A stretch of DNA of 64,000 nt from Clostridia bacterium. Its GTDB lineage: Bacteria > Bacillota > Clostridia > Monoglobales > Monoglobaceae. Numbering within the stretch: the stretch's first letter is position 1; each line of letters starts with the position of its first letter. A program made the position numbers and the translations under genes. Positions 17,645-27,129 of the stretch are shown here, one piece after another. Below the pieces are notes generated by a model. It did no database searches, had not been told where the DNA came from, and saw only the letters and a list, made by a program, of their open reading frames with translations. The stretch is taken from NCBI GenBank assembly GCA_017546145.1, contig JAFYXN010000004.1, positions 85,083-149,082 of the forward strand. Reading direction: 5' to 3'.

Positions 17645-18550
17645 TTGAAAAAATTTATTGCCGGCAGCAACGACGCAGGGCAGCGGCTTGATAAGTTTCT
17701 GACAAAATTGCTGGTTGGTGCGTCAAAGGGCATGATTTACAAATGGCTGCGAAAGAAAAGAGTTAAAGTCAACGGCAAGAAACAGGATATTTCGTATATG
17801 CTTTGCGAGGGTGATGTTTTAGAGCTGTATATAAATGACGAGTTCTTTAAAGAAGCCGACGGCGCCGAAACAAGCCGTCTTGAAGGCGCATTGCCGCTGA
17901 CGGTGGTTTATGAGGACAAGAATATTCTCGTTGCAGACAAACCGTCTGGCATTGCGGCACATGGCGAGGATGGCTGCCTTCTGGAGCGCGTACAGGGTTA
18001 TCTTTTAAGAAAGGGCGAGTACCTTCCGCAAAGTGAAAACACCTTTGCACCTGCGCTTTGTAACAGAATTGACAAAAACACTTCAGGGCTTGTAATCGCG
18101 GCAAAAACGGCTGCAGCACTCCGCGGAATAAACGAGAAGATACGAAACCGAGAGATAAATAAATATTATGTGCTGAAGGTTGAGGGAAGAATCAATCCGT
18201 CCGAGGGCAAAATATCAGGATATACCCTCAAAAACGAGAGCGAGCGCAAGGTGTATTTTTACAAAACCGAGGTTCCAGGCTCAAAGTACTGCGAAACGCT
18301 TTACCGCACACTGGACAGCGACGGTACGGTAGAGGCACTTTTGATTACCGGAAGAACCCACCAGATAAGGGCAAGCTTTGCGGCTTTGGGGCATCCGCTT
18401 GCGGGTGATGTAAAGTACGGCGCAAAGAAGAACGGCAGGAATGATTTTCAGCAGCTCAGAGCATATAAGCTTGAATTTAATTTCAGCACTCCGTCAGGAG
18501 AGCTTGAATATTTAAACGGAAAAGTAATACAGACCGATTGGAAGTTATAG
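17645..18550 (+). CDS. RluC/RluD family RNA pseudouridine synthase
   Basis: A 301-residue S4-domain pseudouridine synthase. The S4 RNA-binding domain (about 12-75) contains GQRLDKFLTKLL and GMIYKWLRKKRVKVNGKK. The catalytic motif is CNRIDKNTSGLVIAAK, with the active Asp at about 141; the more common form is HRLDK. Next come KYYVLKVEG and the late GRTHQIRASFAALGHPLAGDVKYG. The rRNA position modified cannot be assigned. The TTG start at 17645 follows AAGGA by 8 bp. It belongs to a run of RNA-modifying genes (rlmB, trmL, mnmG, this gene). Confidence 0.9.
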   Translation: MKKFIAGSNDAGQRLDKFLTKLLVGASKGMIYKWLRKKRVKVNGKKQDISYMLCEGDVLELYINDEFFKEADGAETSRLEGALPLTVVYEDKNILVADKPSGIAAHGEDGCLLERVQGYLLRKGEYLPQSENTFAPALCNRIDKNTSGLVIAAKTAAALRGINEKIRNREINKYYVLKVEGRINPSEGKISGYTLKNESERKVYFYKTEVPGSKYCETLYRTLDSDGTVEALLITGRTHQIRASFAALGHPLAGDVKYGAKKNGRNDFQQLRAYKLEFNFSTPSGELEYLNGKVIQTDWKL

Positions 18551-18580
18551 ATAATTTGCCAAAATGAGGGGGTGAGGGCA

Positions 18581-21500
18581 TTGGAGTGGACTGCCGACCA
18601 AAGAGAAGCAATTGAATACAGCGGTGAGAATATTCTGCTTGCTGCAGCTGCAGGCTCGGGCAAAACGGCAGTTTTGGTTCAACGCATAATCGAGCTTATA
18701 TGCAGCCCCCAAAAACGCATAAATGTCAATGAACTTCTGGTGTTGACCTTTACCGACGCGGCGGCGCGCGAAATGCGCCAAAAGATAGCCGAAGCGATCG
18801 ACACAGCTCTTAGGCAAAACCCCGATGACGAGCATTTGCAAAAGCAAAAGCTGATGATACATTCGGCAAATATATCAACCATACATTCCTTTTGTCTGAA
18901 TATCCTTAAAAGCAACATACATCTGACAGACCTTCCGGTAAACTTCTCCTTGATTTCTGAAACCGAGAACAAAATGCTGTTGTCAGAGACGTTGGATTAT
19001 GTGCTTGAAAGGTTTTACGGAATTTTAGACCGCGACTCGTCGGTTGCGGCACTTGCGATGGGCTACGGCGGAATAAAAAACGACCAGACCCTTCGCGAAA
19101 CTGTGCTTGGGCTATTTTACTTCAGCAAAAGCATGGCATACCCTGCAAAATGGCTGAACGATTCCATACGCACCTATAAGGAGATTGCAAAAACTCAAAG
19201 CCTTGCTGCCGGAAATCAACACCTGATAATTCAAAAAATTGTTGACGATGCTGAAGGTGATATTCTTGATATATATAACGATATTCTTGACACAATCAAA
19301 AACAAGCTTACTCCCGACCATTCATATTCGGCGTTTTTCTCGGACGAGGCTGCATCAATCCGCAGAACTTTTGACCATATAAGGGGCAGCGATTACTCTG
19401 CAGCACGTGATTTGGTTTTGAACTTTAGCTTTGGGCGAATGACGTCAGGCGTCCGCGGAGCAGAGGGCGAAATTCTTGCCGCACAAGAGAAAATAAAGGC
19501 TTTAAGAGACCTTGCCAAGAATATAATGGAGGACTTGGAGAGAATTTTTAAAACCGAAGAGAGTGAGCTGATACAAAGGATTGCAAAAACCTATCCTGTG
19601 CTCAGAACGCTTAAAAATATGGTTCTTATGCTTGACAGAAAGTACACAAAGCGCAAGCGCGAGAAAAACTTTCTTGATTTTAACGACCTTGAGCATGAGG
19701 CGCTAAAGCTGCTTGCAGGCAAAGACCAAACACCAACCGATGCGGCGCTCAGACTTCGTAACAAATACAAAGAAATACTGATAGATGAGTATCAGGACAC
19801 CAACAACATTCAGGATACACTGTTTAAGACACTCTCGCGTGATAACAGCAATATATTTATGGTCGGTGACCTTAAACAGAGCATATATACCTTCAGAAAT
19901 GCTGTGCCGAAGTTGTTTTCGGACAAATACCGTGACTACGAGAATACGGACGGATGCGGACATCTTATAAGGCTGTTCAAAAACTTCCGAAGCCGCACAC
20001 AGGTGGTAAATGCGGTAAACTTTGTTTTTAGATGCATAATGAGCAGCCGCGTGGGCGACGTAAATTACACCGAGGAGGAGTACCTTGTAAATGGTGCAAA
20101 TTATCCGCCTTGCGAAAATGAATCAGATTTTAAAACCGAGTTCCACCTGATATGCAGCAATGCACCGGCGGAGGAAAATTCCGAGCCGCTTGATAAAAAT
20201 GCGCTGGAAGCGTATGTTGCGGCAAAAAGAATCCGTGATATGATAGATGGCAAAATGCAGGTGTTTGACAAAAAATCAAGCAAGATGCGGCAGATACAAT
20301 ACCGCGACATAGTGGTGCTTATGCGAAACACCAAAACGCCTGCACCCATATTTGAGGCAGTGTTCGAGGAAAGCGGTATACCGGTTTATACAGAGGTAGG
20401 GCGAAGTTATTTAAGCTCGCCCGAGGTGCAGACTGTGCTGGCTTTTCTTCAGATAATAGACAACCCAAGGCAGGATATACCGCTCATTGCGGTTATGCGC
20501 TCGCCTATATGGGGGTTTTCGCCTGAGTCGCTTGCAAGTATGCGTGCCGATATGAGAAAGGGTTGCTTTCTTGATGCGGTAGAATACGCGGCTCAAAACG
20601 GCAACAATGCCGCGGCAGAATTTTTAAACGAGCTTGCAAAGCTCAGAAGCAAAGCGGAATACACAGGTGTTGAAAGGCTTATCCGCGCGATTTATTATGA
20701 GTATGGGTACTATGCGTATTCAGGGTCAATGAGCCGCGGCGCAGAGCGTCAGGCAAATCTCAGATTGCTGTTTGAACGCGCGGCAGAATTTGAACATACG
20801 CGTATGAACGGGCTTTTCAGCTTTATGAATTATATCGAAACAATAAGAAGTCAGGGCGATGACCTGACTCCTGCAAAGACCTTTGGTGACGGCGAGGACG
20901 TTGTAAGGATTATGACGGTACACAAGTCAAAGGGTCTTGAATTTCCGGTGGTTATTCTTGCAGATACTGCAAGGGACTTTAATATGACCGACCTCAGAAA
21001 AAACATACTGTGGAACACAGAAGCAGGGCTTGCGGCGGACTATGTTGATACAAAGCTGCGAGTGCGCTATCCGTCACTGCCAAGGGATTTGGTGGCAATG
21101 CAGACAAGACGCGAGCTGATGTCAGAGGAAATGCGTCTGCTTTATGTGGCGCTTACACGTGCGCGTGAAAAACTGATAGTGACCGCAACCTTCAAGCAGA
21201 CAAAAAAGGGTCTTTCGCTGCCCGTTTTTGACAGCAAAAAATGTGCCAGAGTTTCGTATGTAAACTCAAAGCACAGCTTCCGCGACTGGCTTATGGCGGC
21301 TTTTGTCACACACCCTGCGGCACAGCCTGTTCGTGAATATTTTGGATTTGGTGAAGATATTGTCAATACGGCGGCGGATTTTGACCTTGAAACATTAATT
21401 TATGAGGACGAAACAAAAGTCCCAAGAAGTAATTTGCATGAGGATGAAAATAGAATAAATCACGAATTTGAGCAGACAGAATACAGCGAGGAGCTTTGCA

Positions 21501-22174
21501 AAAAGGTAGAGTACGAATATCCTGACAAATGGCTTGGAAACATTCCTGTTAAAATGTCTGTCAGCGAGGTAAAGCGTATGCAGACCGAGGAGGCAGACTA
21601 TGCTCCCATGCTTGAAGAGCTTCGCACAAGAGAAATGGCAAGGCTTGAAAAGGTCACCGGCGCAGAGAAGGGTACGGTGGTACATTTTGTGATGCAGCTT
21701 GCACAGCCGCAGGATATAGAATCGGCAGCCGATGTTAAAGCGCTGGTTGAAAGCCTTAAAGCGGACGAAGTAATAACGGCGGCACAGGCTGATGCGGTAG
21801 AGACGGAAAAGATATATGCATTTTTTGCCAGCGAGCTTGGCAGACGCCTGAAATCGGCAAAACGTGCCGAGCGTGAATTCAGCTTTTATACCAAAGCACC
21901 AATATCCGAAATTTATCCGGATTGCGGCGAAGGAGAGATACTTCTTCAGGGTACAATGGACTGTTTCTTTGAAGAGGCTGACGGCAGACTTGTTTTGCTG
22001 GATTTCAAAACCGACAGGGCTTTGACAAAAGCAGATGCCGCTGAAAAGGCTCAAAGATACAGAGTACAGATGAAGTATTACAAAAAAGCACTGGCTGAAA
22101 TCGCGGGCAAAGCGGCAGACGAGTGTTATCTGTATTTTCTGGATTGCGGCGAGGCGGTTTTGATGAATGAGTAA
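18581..22174 (+). CDS. addA: AddA-type helicase-nuclease subunit
   Basis: About 1,197 residues of a UvrD-like superfamily-1 helicase with a C-terminal RecB-type nuclease, the AddA architecture. Walker A AAAAGSGKT lies at about 22-30, motif Ia VLTFTDAAAREMRQK follows, and motif II DEYQDTNNIQ is at about 402. GDLKQSIYTFRNA comes next, then MTVHKSKGLEFPVV and LLYVALTRAREKL. The nuclease motif LLDFKTDR is near 1140. AddAB processes double-strand breaks for RecA. GGGGGTG precedes TTG 18581. No addB lies on either side, although addB usually comes directly before addA. Confidence 0.92.
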   Translation: MEWTADQREAIEYSGENILLAAAAGSGKTAVLVQRIIELICSPQKRINVNELLVLTFTDAAAREMRQKIAEAIDTALRQNPDDEHLQKQKLMIHSANISTIHSFCLNILKSNIHLTDLPVNFSLISETENKMLLSETLDYVLERFYGILDRDSSVAALAMGYGGIKNDQTLRETVLGLFYFSKSMAYPAKWLNDSIRTYKEIAKTQSLAAGNQHLIIQKIVDDAEGDILDIYNDILDTIKNKLTPDHSYSAFFSDEAASIRRTFDHIRGSDYSAARDLVLNFSFGRMTSGVRGAEGEILAAQEKIKALRDLAKNIMEDLERIFKTEESELIQRIAKTYPVLRTLKNMVLMLDRKYTKRKREKNFLDFNDLEHEALKLLAGKDQTPTDAALRLRNKYKEILIDEYQDTNNIQDTLFKTLSRDNSNIFMVGDLKQSIYTFRNAVPKLFSDKYRDYENTDGCGHLIRLFKNFRSRTQVVNAVNFVFRCIMSSRVGDVNYTEEEYLVNGANYPPCENESDFKTEFHLICSNAPAEENSEPLDKNALEAYVAAKRIRDMIDGKMQVFDKKSSKMRQIQYRDIVVLMRNTKTPAPIFEAVFEESGIPVYTEVGRSYLSSPEVQTVLAFLQIIDNPRQDIPLIAVMRSPIWGFSPESLASMRADMRKGCFLDAVEYAAQNGNNAAAEFLNELAKLRSKAEYTGVERLIRAIYYEYGYYAYSGSMSRGAERQANLRLLFERAAEFEHTRMNGLFSFMNYIETIRSQGDDLTPAKTFGDGEDVVRIMTVHKSKGLEFPVVILADTARDFNMTDLRKNILWNTEAGLAADYVDTKLRVRYPSLPRDLVAMQTRRELMSEEMRLLYVALTRAREKLIVTATFKQTKKGLSLPVFDSKKCARVSYVNSKHSFRDWLMAAFVTHPAAQPVREYFGFGEDIVNTAADFDLETLIYEDETKVPRSNLHEDENRINHEFEQTEYSEELCKKVEYEYPDKWLGNIPVKMSVSEVKRMQTEEADYAPMLEELRTREMARLEKVTGAEKGTVVHFVMQLAQPQDIESAADVKALVESLKADEVITAAQADAVETEKIYAFFASELGRRLKSAKRAEREFSFYTKAPISEIYPDCGEGEILLQGTMDCFFEEADGRLVLLDFKTDRALTKADAAEKAQRYRVQMKYYKKALAEIAGKAADECYLYFLDCGEAVLMNE

Positions 22175-22190
22175 AAAAGGAGGAAGATAT

Positions 22191-23306
22191 ATGCGGGTTC
22201 TGAACCTGACAATAACGGCAGGGCAGGGACATAATCAGGTTGCAAAAAACCTCAGCGAGTATCTGGGCGAATATAAGGGTATTGAAACCCTTTCGCTTGA
22301 TACGTTTGAATATATAAGTCAGGGCTTAAAGGAGATAGTTTCAAGAGGCTATCTTATGTCGGCAAAGCGCCTTCCAAAGATTTACGGCAAGGTGTATCGT
22401 ATGGCTGAAAAGCGTGATTCTGATAACGGTCATCTTATGCGTGTTACAAGCAGCGTTATGGCGCGCAAGCTTCTTAAATTTATTGCAGAATACGACCCTG
22501 ATATAATTGTCTGTACGCATGTTTTTGCGGCAATGCTTGTGACAGATGTGCAGAAAAAGTTTAAAAAGAAGGTAAAAACAATTGGTATAGTTACGGATTT
22601 TACTATTCATCCGTACTGGGAGGAAACAGAGCTTGACTATTACGTGACGGCAAACGAGTTTCTGACCAATCAGGCGGTAAAGAAGGGAATAGATAAGGCT
22701 TCGGTTCTGCCAATCGGGATACCTATTGACCCTGTATTTGCCAAAAAGACCGAAAAAAGCGAGGCAAGAAGGCTTTTGGGAGTTTCTGATATGCGGACGG
22801 TCTTGGTTATGAGCGGAAGTATGGGCTATGGCAAGATTGGAAGCATGGTAAAAAAACTGGACAGCCTTGATATGGAGTTTCAGATTATATCGGTTTGCGG
22901 AAACAATGTCAAGCTGAAGAAGAAGATAGATAAAATGAAGGCAAAGCATTCGGTATACAACTATGGATATACAGACAAGGTCAACCTGATGATGGATGCG
23001 GCGGATTGCATAGTTACAAAGCCGGGCGGACTTACCTCAAGCGAGGCACTTGCGAAGGGCTTGCCTATGATTATGGCAAACCCCATTCCCGGTCAGGAGG
23101 ACCGAAACGTAGAGTTTTTGCTCAACAACGGAGCGGCATTTAAGGTGAGCAGTACATTTCCTGTGGACGAAGCAATTTATCAGATGTTTGCAAATCAAAC
23201 GCGGCTGAAAAATATACGCGAGATTGCAGGGGTTTTGGGAAGACCAAATGCAACTGCAGACATATCAAAGCTTATTTTAAGACTTGGAGGGGAAGGCGAA
23301 AAATGA
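22191..23306 (+). CDS. MGDG synthase-like/GT28 glycosyltransferase
   Basis: A 371-residue GT-B glycosyltransferase of the MGDG synthase/UgtP type. The N-terminal part has VLNLTITAGQGHNQVAKNL (the loop that meets membrane lipid), IVCTHVFAAMLV and VTDFTIHPYW. The C-terminal nucleotide-sugar domain contains VMSGSMGYGKIG and CIVTKPGGLTSSEALAKGLP. Such enzymes put galactose or glucose on diacylglycerol. The acceptor here is inferred from family only. AAGGAGGAAGATAT supports ATG 22191. It sits between addA and feoA, whose start overlaps its stop as ATGA. Confidence 0.87.
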   Translation: MRVLNLTITAGQGHNQVAKNLSEYLGEYKGIETLSLDTFEYISQGLKEIVSRGYLMSAKRLPKIYGKVYRMAEKRDSDNGHLMRVTSSVMARKLLKFIAEYDPDIIVCTHVFAAMLVTDVQKKFKKKVKTIGIVTDFTIHPYWEETELDYYVTANEFLTNQAVKKGIDKASVLPIGIPIDPVFAKKTEKSEARRLLGVSDMRTVLVMSGSMGYGKIGSMVKKLDSLDMEFQIISVCGNNVKLKKKIDKMKAKHSVYNYGYTDKVNLMMDAADCIVTKPGGLTSSEALAKGLPMIMANPIPGQEDRNVEFLLNNGAAFKVSSTFPVDEAIYQMFANQTRLKNIREIAGVLGRPNATADISKLILRLGGEGEK

Positions 23307-23524
23307 AACTGAGCGACGGAGCTGTTGGAAAGAGCTACTCGGTAAAAAATATAGATTTAAGCTTAAAAGTGAAACGACGTCTTGAAATTCTTGGTATGAC
23401 TGGAAACGCGTCGGTGGACGTACTCAACTCAAAAAAGTCGGGAACAAAAATTATTAAGGTTCGCGGTACACGCTTTGCTCTTGGCAAAAGCTTTGCCGAG
23501 GGAATTGAAGTTGAAGAAATCTGA
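23303..23524 (+). CDS. feoA: Ferrous iron transport protein A
   Basis: A 73-residue FeoA with an SH3-like fold. It carries VKRRLEILGMTGNASVDVL and KIIKVRGTRFALGKSFAEGIEVEEI, the usual pattern of this family. FeoA acts in the cytoplasm as a small partner of FeoB in Fe(II) uptake. Its ATG overlaps the glycosyltransferase stop by 4 bp, and feoB starts 21 bp downstream. No Fur-like box or separate promoter was seen in front of it. Confidence 0.93.
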   Translation: MKLSDGAVGKSYSVKNIDLSLKVKRRLEILGMTGNASVDVLNSKKSGTKIIKVRGTRFALGKSFAEGIEVEEI

Positions 23525-23545
23525 CAGAAGGGCAAAGAACGGACT

Positions 23546-25585
23546 ATGAGAAATGAAATAAATGTTGCATTTACAGGCAACCCCAATTGCGGAAAAACTA
23601 CTCTTTTCAATGCTTACACAGGTGCAAACCTGAAGGTTGCAAACTGGCCGGGGGTTACTGTTGAGAAAAAGGAAGGCGCAATGCGCTATCATGACAAGCA
23701 ATACCGGCTTGTGGATTTGCCGGGTACATATTCGCTGACCTCGTATACAATGGAGGAGCGTCTGGCAAGACAGTACATTTTAGATGATGAGGTTGATGTT
23801 ATTATTGACGTTGCCGACGCTTCGGCACTGGAGCGCAACCTGTATCTGACAATACAATTGATTGAGCTTGGCAAGCCTGTGGTGCTTGCGCTTAACATGA
23901 TGGATATTGTCGAGGAACGCGGTATGGAGATTGACCTTCACCGTCTTCCTGAAATGCTTGGAATACCGGTTGTTCCGGTATGTGCCCGCAGACGCACAGG
24001 GCTTAATGTTCTTATGCACGCGGTAGAGCATCATGAGGTAAAGGTGGCTGACCGAATTGAACACCACCATACATCAGGAAGCCATGAGCATGACCATCAC
24101 GGCGAGTATGCAATGGTTTACAGCGATGAGCTTGAGGACAAGATTGACAAAATCTCCGAGCTTCTTGAGATAAAATATCCACAGCTTGAAAACCTCAGAT
24201 GGCACGCAATCAAGATGCTTGAAGCAGATGAAGAAATCTGCGGCAAGTATCCGCTTAATCTCAGCGGCATTGCAGACAGAAGCTACGAAGAAGATATAAT
24301 AAACCAGAGGTATGATTTTATTGAAGAAATTGTAAGAGAGGTTCTTGTCAATAAGGATGAGAAAAGCCGGACAACCGACAAAGCAGACCAAATTCTGACC
24401 CACAGAATATGGGGACTTCCGATTTTCTTTGGAATAATGGCAGCTGTGTTCTTTCTTACATTTACCATAGGCGATTGGCTGAAGGGCTATTTTGAGCTGG
24501 CACTTGAATGGTTTTCGGGCGTGGCAACTGTGTTTTTGATCGGTGTTGACGCAGGTGAGATTTTGTCCTCGCTGATTGTTGACGGTATAATCGCAGGTGT
24601 TGGCGGTGTGCTTACGTTTTTGCCCAATATATTTATTTTGTTTATGGCGCTTGCGTTGCTGGAGGACAGCGGATATATGTCACGTGTGGCGTATGTTATG
24701 GACGGAATAATGTCTAAAATAGGATTGTCGGGCAGAGCATTTATCCCGATGCTGTTGGGGTTTGGCTGCACAGTTCCTGCTGTAATGGCGTCAAGGGCGC
24801 TTGAAAACCGTGGTGACAGAATGCGGACAATTATGGTAACGCCTTTTATGTCGTGCAGCGCAAGACTGCCGGTGTATGTACTGCTCTCGGAGATGTTCTT
24901 TGGGGATGCGGCACTTATTGCGGCATACTCGATGTATGTAATAGGCGTGGTTGTGGCAATTGTGGTGGCAAAGCTGCTTTCGGTATTCTCTAAAGGCGAG
25001 GAGGAAGAAAACACCCTTCTTATTGAGCTTCCCGAGTACAAGACTCCAAATGCAAGAACAATAAGAATATATGTTTGGGAAAAGATAAAGGACTACCTTA
25101 CCAAGGCAGGAACAACAATCTTTGTTGCATCAATAATATTGTGGGCGCTTTTGAACTTTGGTATGAGCGGCAAGGTTGATGATATGTCACAAAGCTTTGC
25201 GGCGGCACTGGGCAGATGGCTTGCCCCTGTAATGAGCACAGCAGGTCTTGGTTACTGGCAGGTGGTTGTGGCACTTATCTCAGGCATTGCGGCAAAAGAG
25301 GTTGTGGTGTCAAGCATGAGCGTGCTTTACGGAATAGGCAATATTGCATCTGCCGAGGGTATGGGCGCGCTTGCGACAATTCTGCAAAGCAGCGGGTTTA
25401 CGGCAATAAATGCATATTCAATGATGATTTTCTGCCTGCTGTATGTGCCGTGCATTGCAACAATCGCAACAATAAGGCGCGAGACAAATTCAACAGGCTG
25501 GACACTGGGTGCAGTTGCAATTCAGCTTGGTACGGCTTGGCTTTGCTCTACTTTGTTTTATACTGTGGCAACCATCATATTTTAG
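23546..25585 (+). CDS. feoB: Ferrous iron transporter FeoB
   Basis: The 679-residue GTPase-permease for Fe(II) import. The cytosolic G domain has G1 GNPNCGKTT (about 11), G3 DLPGTYS and G4 NMMD (about 120). From about 284 the membrane part shows two Gate-type regions, GFGCTVPAVMASRAL and LLYVPCIATIATIRRE, with CTVP and CIAT as Fe-pathway cysteines. Odd: a histidine-rich linker at about 171-186 (EHHHTSGSHEHDHHGE) follows the G domain and could bind metal. It is followed by a small Cys-rich membrane peptide, the usual Firmicutes arrangement. Confidence 0.96.
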   Translation: MRNEINVAFTGNPNCGKTTLFNAYTGANLKVANWPGVTVEKKEGAMRYHDKQYRLVDLPGTYSLTSYTMEERLARQYILDDEVDVIIDVADASALERNLYLTIQLIELGKPVVLALNMMDIVEERGMEIDLHRLPEMLGIPVVPVCARRRTGLNVLMHAVEHHEVKVADRIEHHHTSGSHEHDHHGEYAMVYSDELEDKIDKISELLEIKYPQLENLRWHAIKMLEADEEICGKYPLNLSGIADRSYEEDIINQRYDFIEEIVREVLVNKDEKSRTTDKADQILTHRIWGLPIFFGIMAAVFFLTFTIGDWLKGYFELALEWFSGVATVFLIGVDAGEILSSLIVDGIIAGVGGVLTFLPNIFILFMALALLEDSGYMSRVAYVMDGIMSKIGLSGRAFIPMLLGFGCTVPAVMASRALENRGDRMRTIMVTPFMSCSARLPVYVLLSEMFFGDAALIAAYSMYVIGVVVAIVVAKLLSVFSKGEEEENTLLIELPEYKTPNARTIRIYVWEKIKDYLTKAGTTIFVASIILWALLNFGMSGKVDDMSQSFAAALGRWLAPVMSTAGLGYWQVVVALISGIAAKEVVVSSMSVLYGIGNIASAEGMGALATILQSSGFTAINAYSMMIFCLLYVPCIATIATIRRETNSTGWTLGAVAIQLGTAWLCSTLFYTVATIIF

Positions 25586-25595
25586 GGAGATTACA

Positions 25596-25739
25596 ATGAA
25601 ATATATTTTATGGCTTATAATAGTTTTGGCAGTAGTGGCGGTTTGCGTAAAAAAAGTCCGTGACTTTAGAAATGGCAAATATTGCAGCTGCAATTGCGAT
25701 GACTGTGCTTCAAAGTGCGGCAAAGCAAAAAAACTTTAG
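25596..25739 (+). CDS. FeoB-associated Cys-rich membrane peptide
   Basis: A 47-residue peptide: one N-terminal membrane helix (YILWLIIVLAVVAVCV), then a basic stretch and a tail with five cysteines (CSCNCDDCASKC). It matches the FeoB-associated Cys-rich family found directly after feoB in Firmicutes. It presumably takes the place of FeoC in the transporter, possibly binding iron or a cluster; that role is inferred. ATG 25596 has GGGAGA upstream, and it starts 10 bp after feoB. Confidence 0.88.
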   Translation: MKYILWLIIVLAVVAVCVKKVRDFRNGKYCSCNCDDCASKCGKAKKL

Positions 25740-25803
25740 ATTCAGATTGGATAATACAGCTGTTTGAAGTGCTGTTTTAATAAATAATATAGGAGAGATT
25801 AAT

Positions 25804-26316
25804 ATGAAAAGAATTGCAAAATTTGAAACAGTAAGCCTTGAAACCTTTTCAATTGGCTGGATTGACGCATTTGGCGGAAGCTTTGGCATATATGATACCT
25901 ATAACGAAATAAAGCTGCCAAGACGCGCAACATCAGGCTCGGCAGGCTATGACTTTTATGCTGTAAAGGACTTTAAGCTTGCACCGGGCGAAACTATAAA
26001 AATTCCGACAGGAGTTCGTGTCAAGATGGAAGAGGGCTGGGTTCTTAAAATTTACCCCAGAAGCGGTCTTGGCTTTAAGTACAGACTTCAGCTTGATAAT
26101 ACCGTCGGTATAATTGACAGCGATTACTATTATTCTGACAACGAGGGACACATTATGATAAAAATGACAAATAATTCACTTGACGGAAAAACCGTCAGTG
26201 TTCGAAAAGGTCAGGCGTTTGCTCAGGGTGTATTTCTTGAGTACGGAATTACCGTTGATGATGATGCAACTGAGGTGCGAAATGGTGGCTTTGGTAGCAC
26301 AACAACGCAGGGATAA
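25804..26316 (+). CDS. dut: Deoxyuridine 5'-triphosphate nucleotidohydrolase
   Basis: A 170-residue trimeric dUTPase that hydrolyses dUTP to dUMP and keeps uracil out of DNA. The family motifs appear in order: SGSAGYDFYA (motif 1), PRSGLG (2), NTVGIIDSDY with the catalytic Asp (3), RKGQAFAQGVF (4) and RNGGFGSTTTQG (5). An extra segment of about 35 residues precedes motif 1, and motif 3 carries a tyrosine-rich insertion (DYYYSDNEG). TAGGAGAG precedes ATG 25804. It is the last gene of the long plus-strand run and is followed by a terminator. Confidence 0.93.
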   Translation: MKRIAKFETVSLETFSIGWIDAFGGSFGIYDTYNEIKLPRRATSGSAGYDFYAVKDFKLAPGETIKIPTGVRVKMEEGWVLKIYPRSGLGFKYRLQLDNTVGIIDSDYYYSDNEGHIMIKMTNNSLDGKTVSVRKGQAFAQGVFLEYGITVDDDATEVRNGGFGSTTTQG

Positions 26317-26330
26317 TTGAATATTAAAAA

Positions 26331-26349
26331 GGGGCTGCTTAGCAGCCCC
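26331..26349. terminator. Bidirectional intrinsic terminator
   Basis: GGGGCTGCT and AGCAGCCCC form a tight stem, with AAAAA on the left and TTTAAAA on the right. It separates dut (plus) from the convergent hydrolase gene (minus). Confidence 0.85.
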
Positions 26350-26368
26350 TTTAAAATGTATAAATTAA

Positions 26369-27097
26369 TTAATCTGCGTGCCTTTGCATAAATTCAACAA
26401 TAGGTGAAACATCTTCAAGCCCGTGCGGATGATGCTCGCAGCCTTCTTTGCCTATTGAAATAAGCTTGCCGCCGTTTTCGGTATAGAACTTTTCAAGCAT
26501 TGCTCCGTTTTCTTTATAGGGAACAACCGTATCTGCAGTTCCGTAAACAAGGATAACAGGAATGTCGTTCTCAAGCAGAATGTGCATTTTGTCAATGGGA
26601 TGTTCACGATAGCAGATAAGGTCAGAAAGGGTTACTCCGGTTGCCTTGGTAAACTCCTCAAAAAGTCCGCCTTTGCCAAGACCGATGTCGGCAGGGCAGG
26701 AAAGGAGGTTAAGAACAGGCGCGTCTAAATACAGCGCGGATACATACTGCGGATAAAGTGCAGCAAATTTTGTACCGATAAGACCGCCGCAGCTCATACC
26801 AACAGGTATACATTTTTTGTAGAGGTTAAATTCTTTTATAATGAAGTCGGCAAACCGCTTTTTAAGGTGCAGGTCTTCGTCAAGACACCAGCGTGTTATG
26901 TTTTTTATGTATGCCAGATGCCAGCCGTTATTTACCATTTCGATTTCAAGAGCGGGGAATGCGTCAAAGTATTCTGTTTTCAGCATCCATTTATCGGTTT
27001 TGTTTGCATCATTGGGGAATATAAGAAGGGCTTCCCTGCCTTCAAATTCAAAGTCAATTCTTTTGAAGCCGTTCCAAAGGGATTCTTTAATTTCCAT
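26369..27097 (-). CDS. Alpha/beta hydrolase
   Basis: A 242-residue cytoplasmic alpha/beta-hydrolase fold protein. The nucleophile elbow is VGMSCGGLIG (Ser at about 100), the acid residue probably lies in VYGTADTVVPYKENG, and the late His in EGCEHHPHGLED. It looks like a small esterase/lipase or prolyl-oligopeptidase-type enzyme. The substrate is unknown. It follows the split transketolase genes by 59 bp on the same strand, which suggests sugar-linked chemistry such as deacetylation. AGGAG precedes ATG 27097. Confidence 0.8.
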   Translation of the reverse strand: MEIKESLWNGFKRIDFEFEGREALLIFPNDANKTDKWMLKTEYFDAFPALEIEMVNNGWHLAYIKNITRWCLDEDLHLKKRFADFIIKEFNLYKKCIPVGMSCGGLIGTKFAALYPQYVSALYLDAPVLNLLSCPADIGLGKGGLFEEFTKATGVTLSDLICYREHPIDKMHILLENDIPVILVYGTADTVVPYKENGAMLEKFYTENGGKLISIGKEGCEHHPHGLEDVSPIVEFMQRHAD

Positions 27098-27129
27098 GTT
27101 TCCACTCCTTTTTGTATTAATATGTTTAT

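Noticed and set aside
13835..18550. Horizontally acquired RNA-modification island
   Set aside because: rlmB, trmL, mnmG and the rluC-like gene share the base composition and ribosome sites of their neighbours and are core genes; clustering alone is not evidence of transfer.
21395..22054. Open frame of 219 codons on the minus strand
   Set aside because: It is antisense to the nuclease end of addA and rich in Cys and Phe, with no family resemblance.
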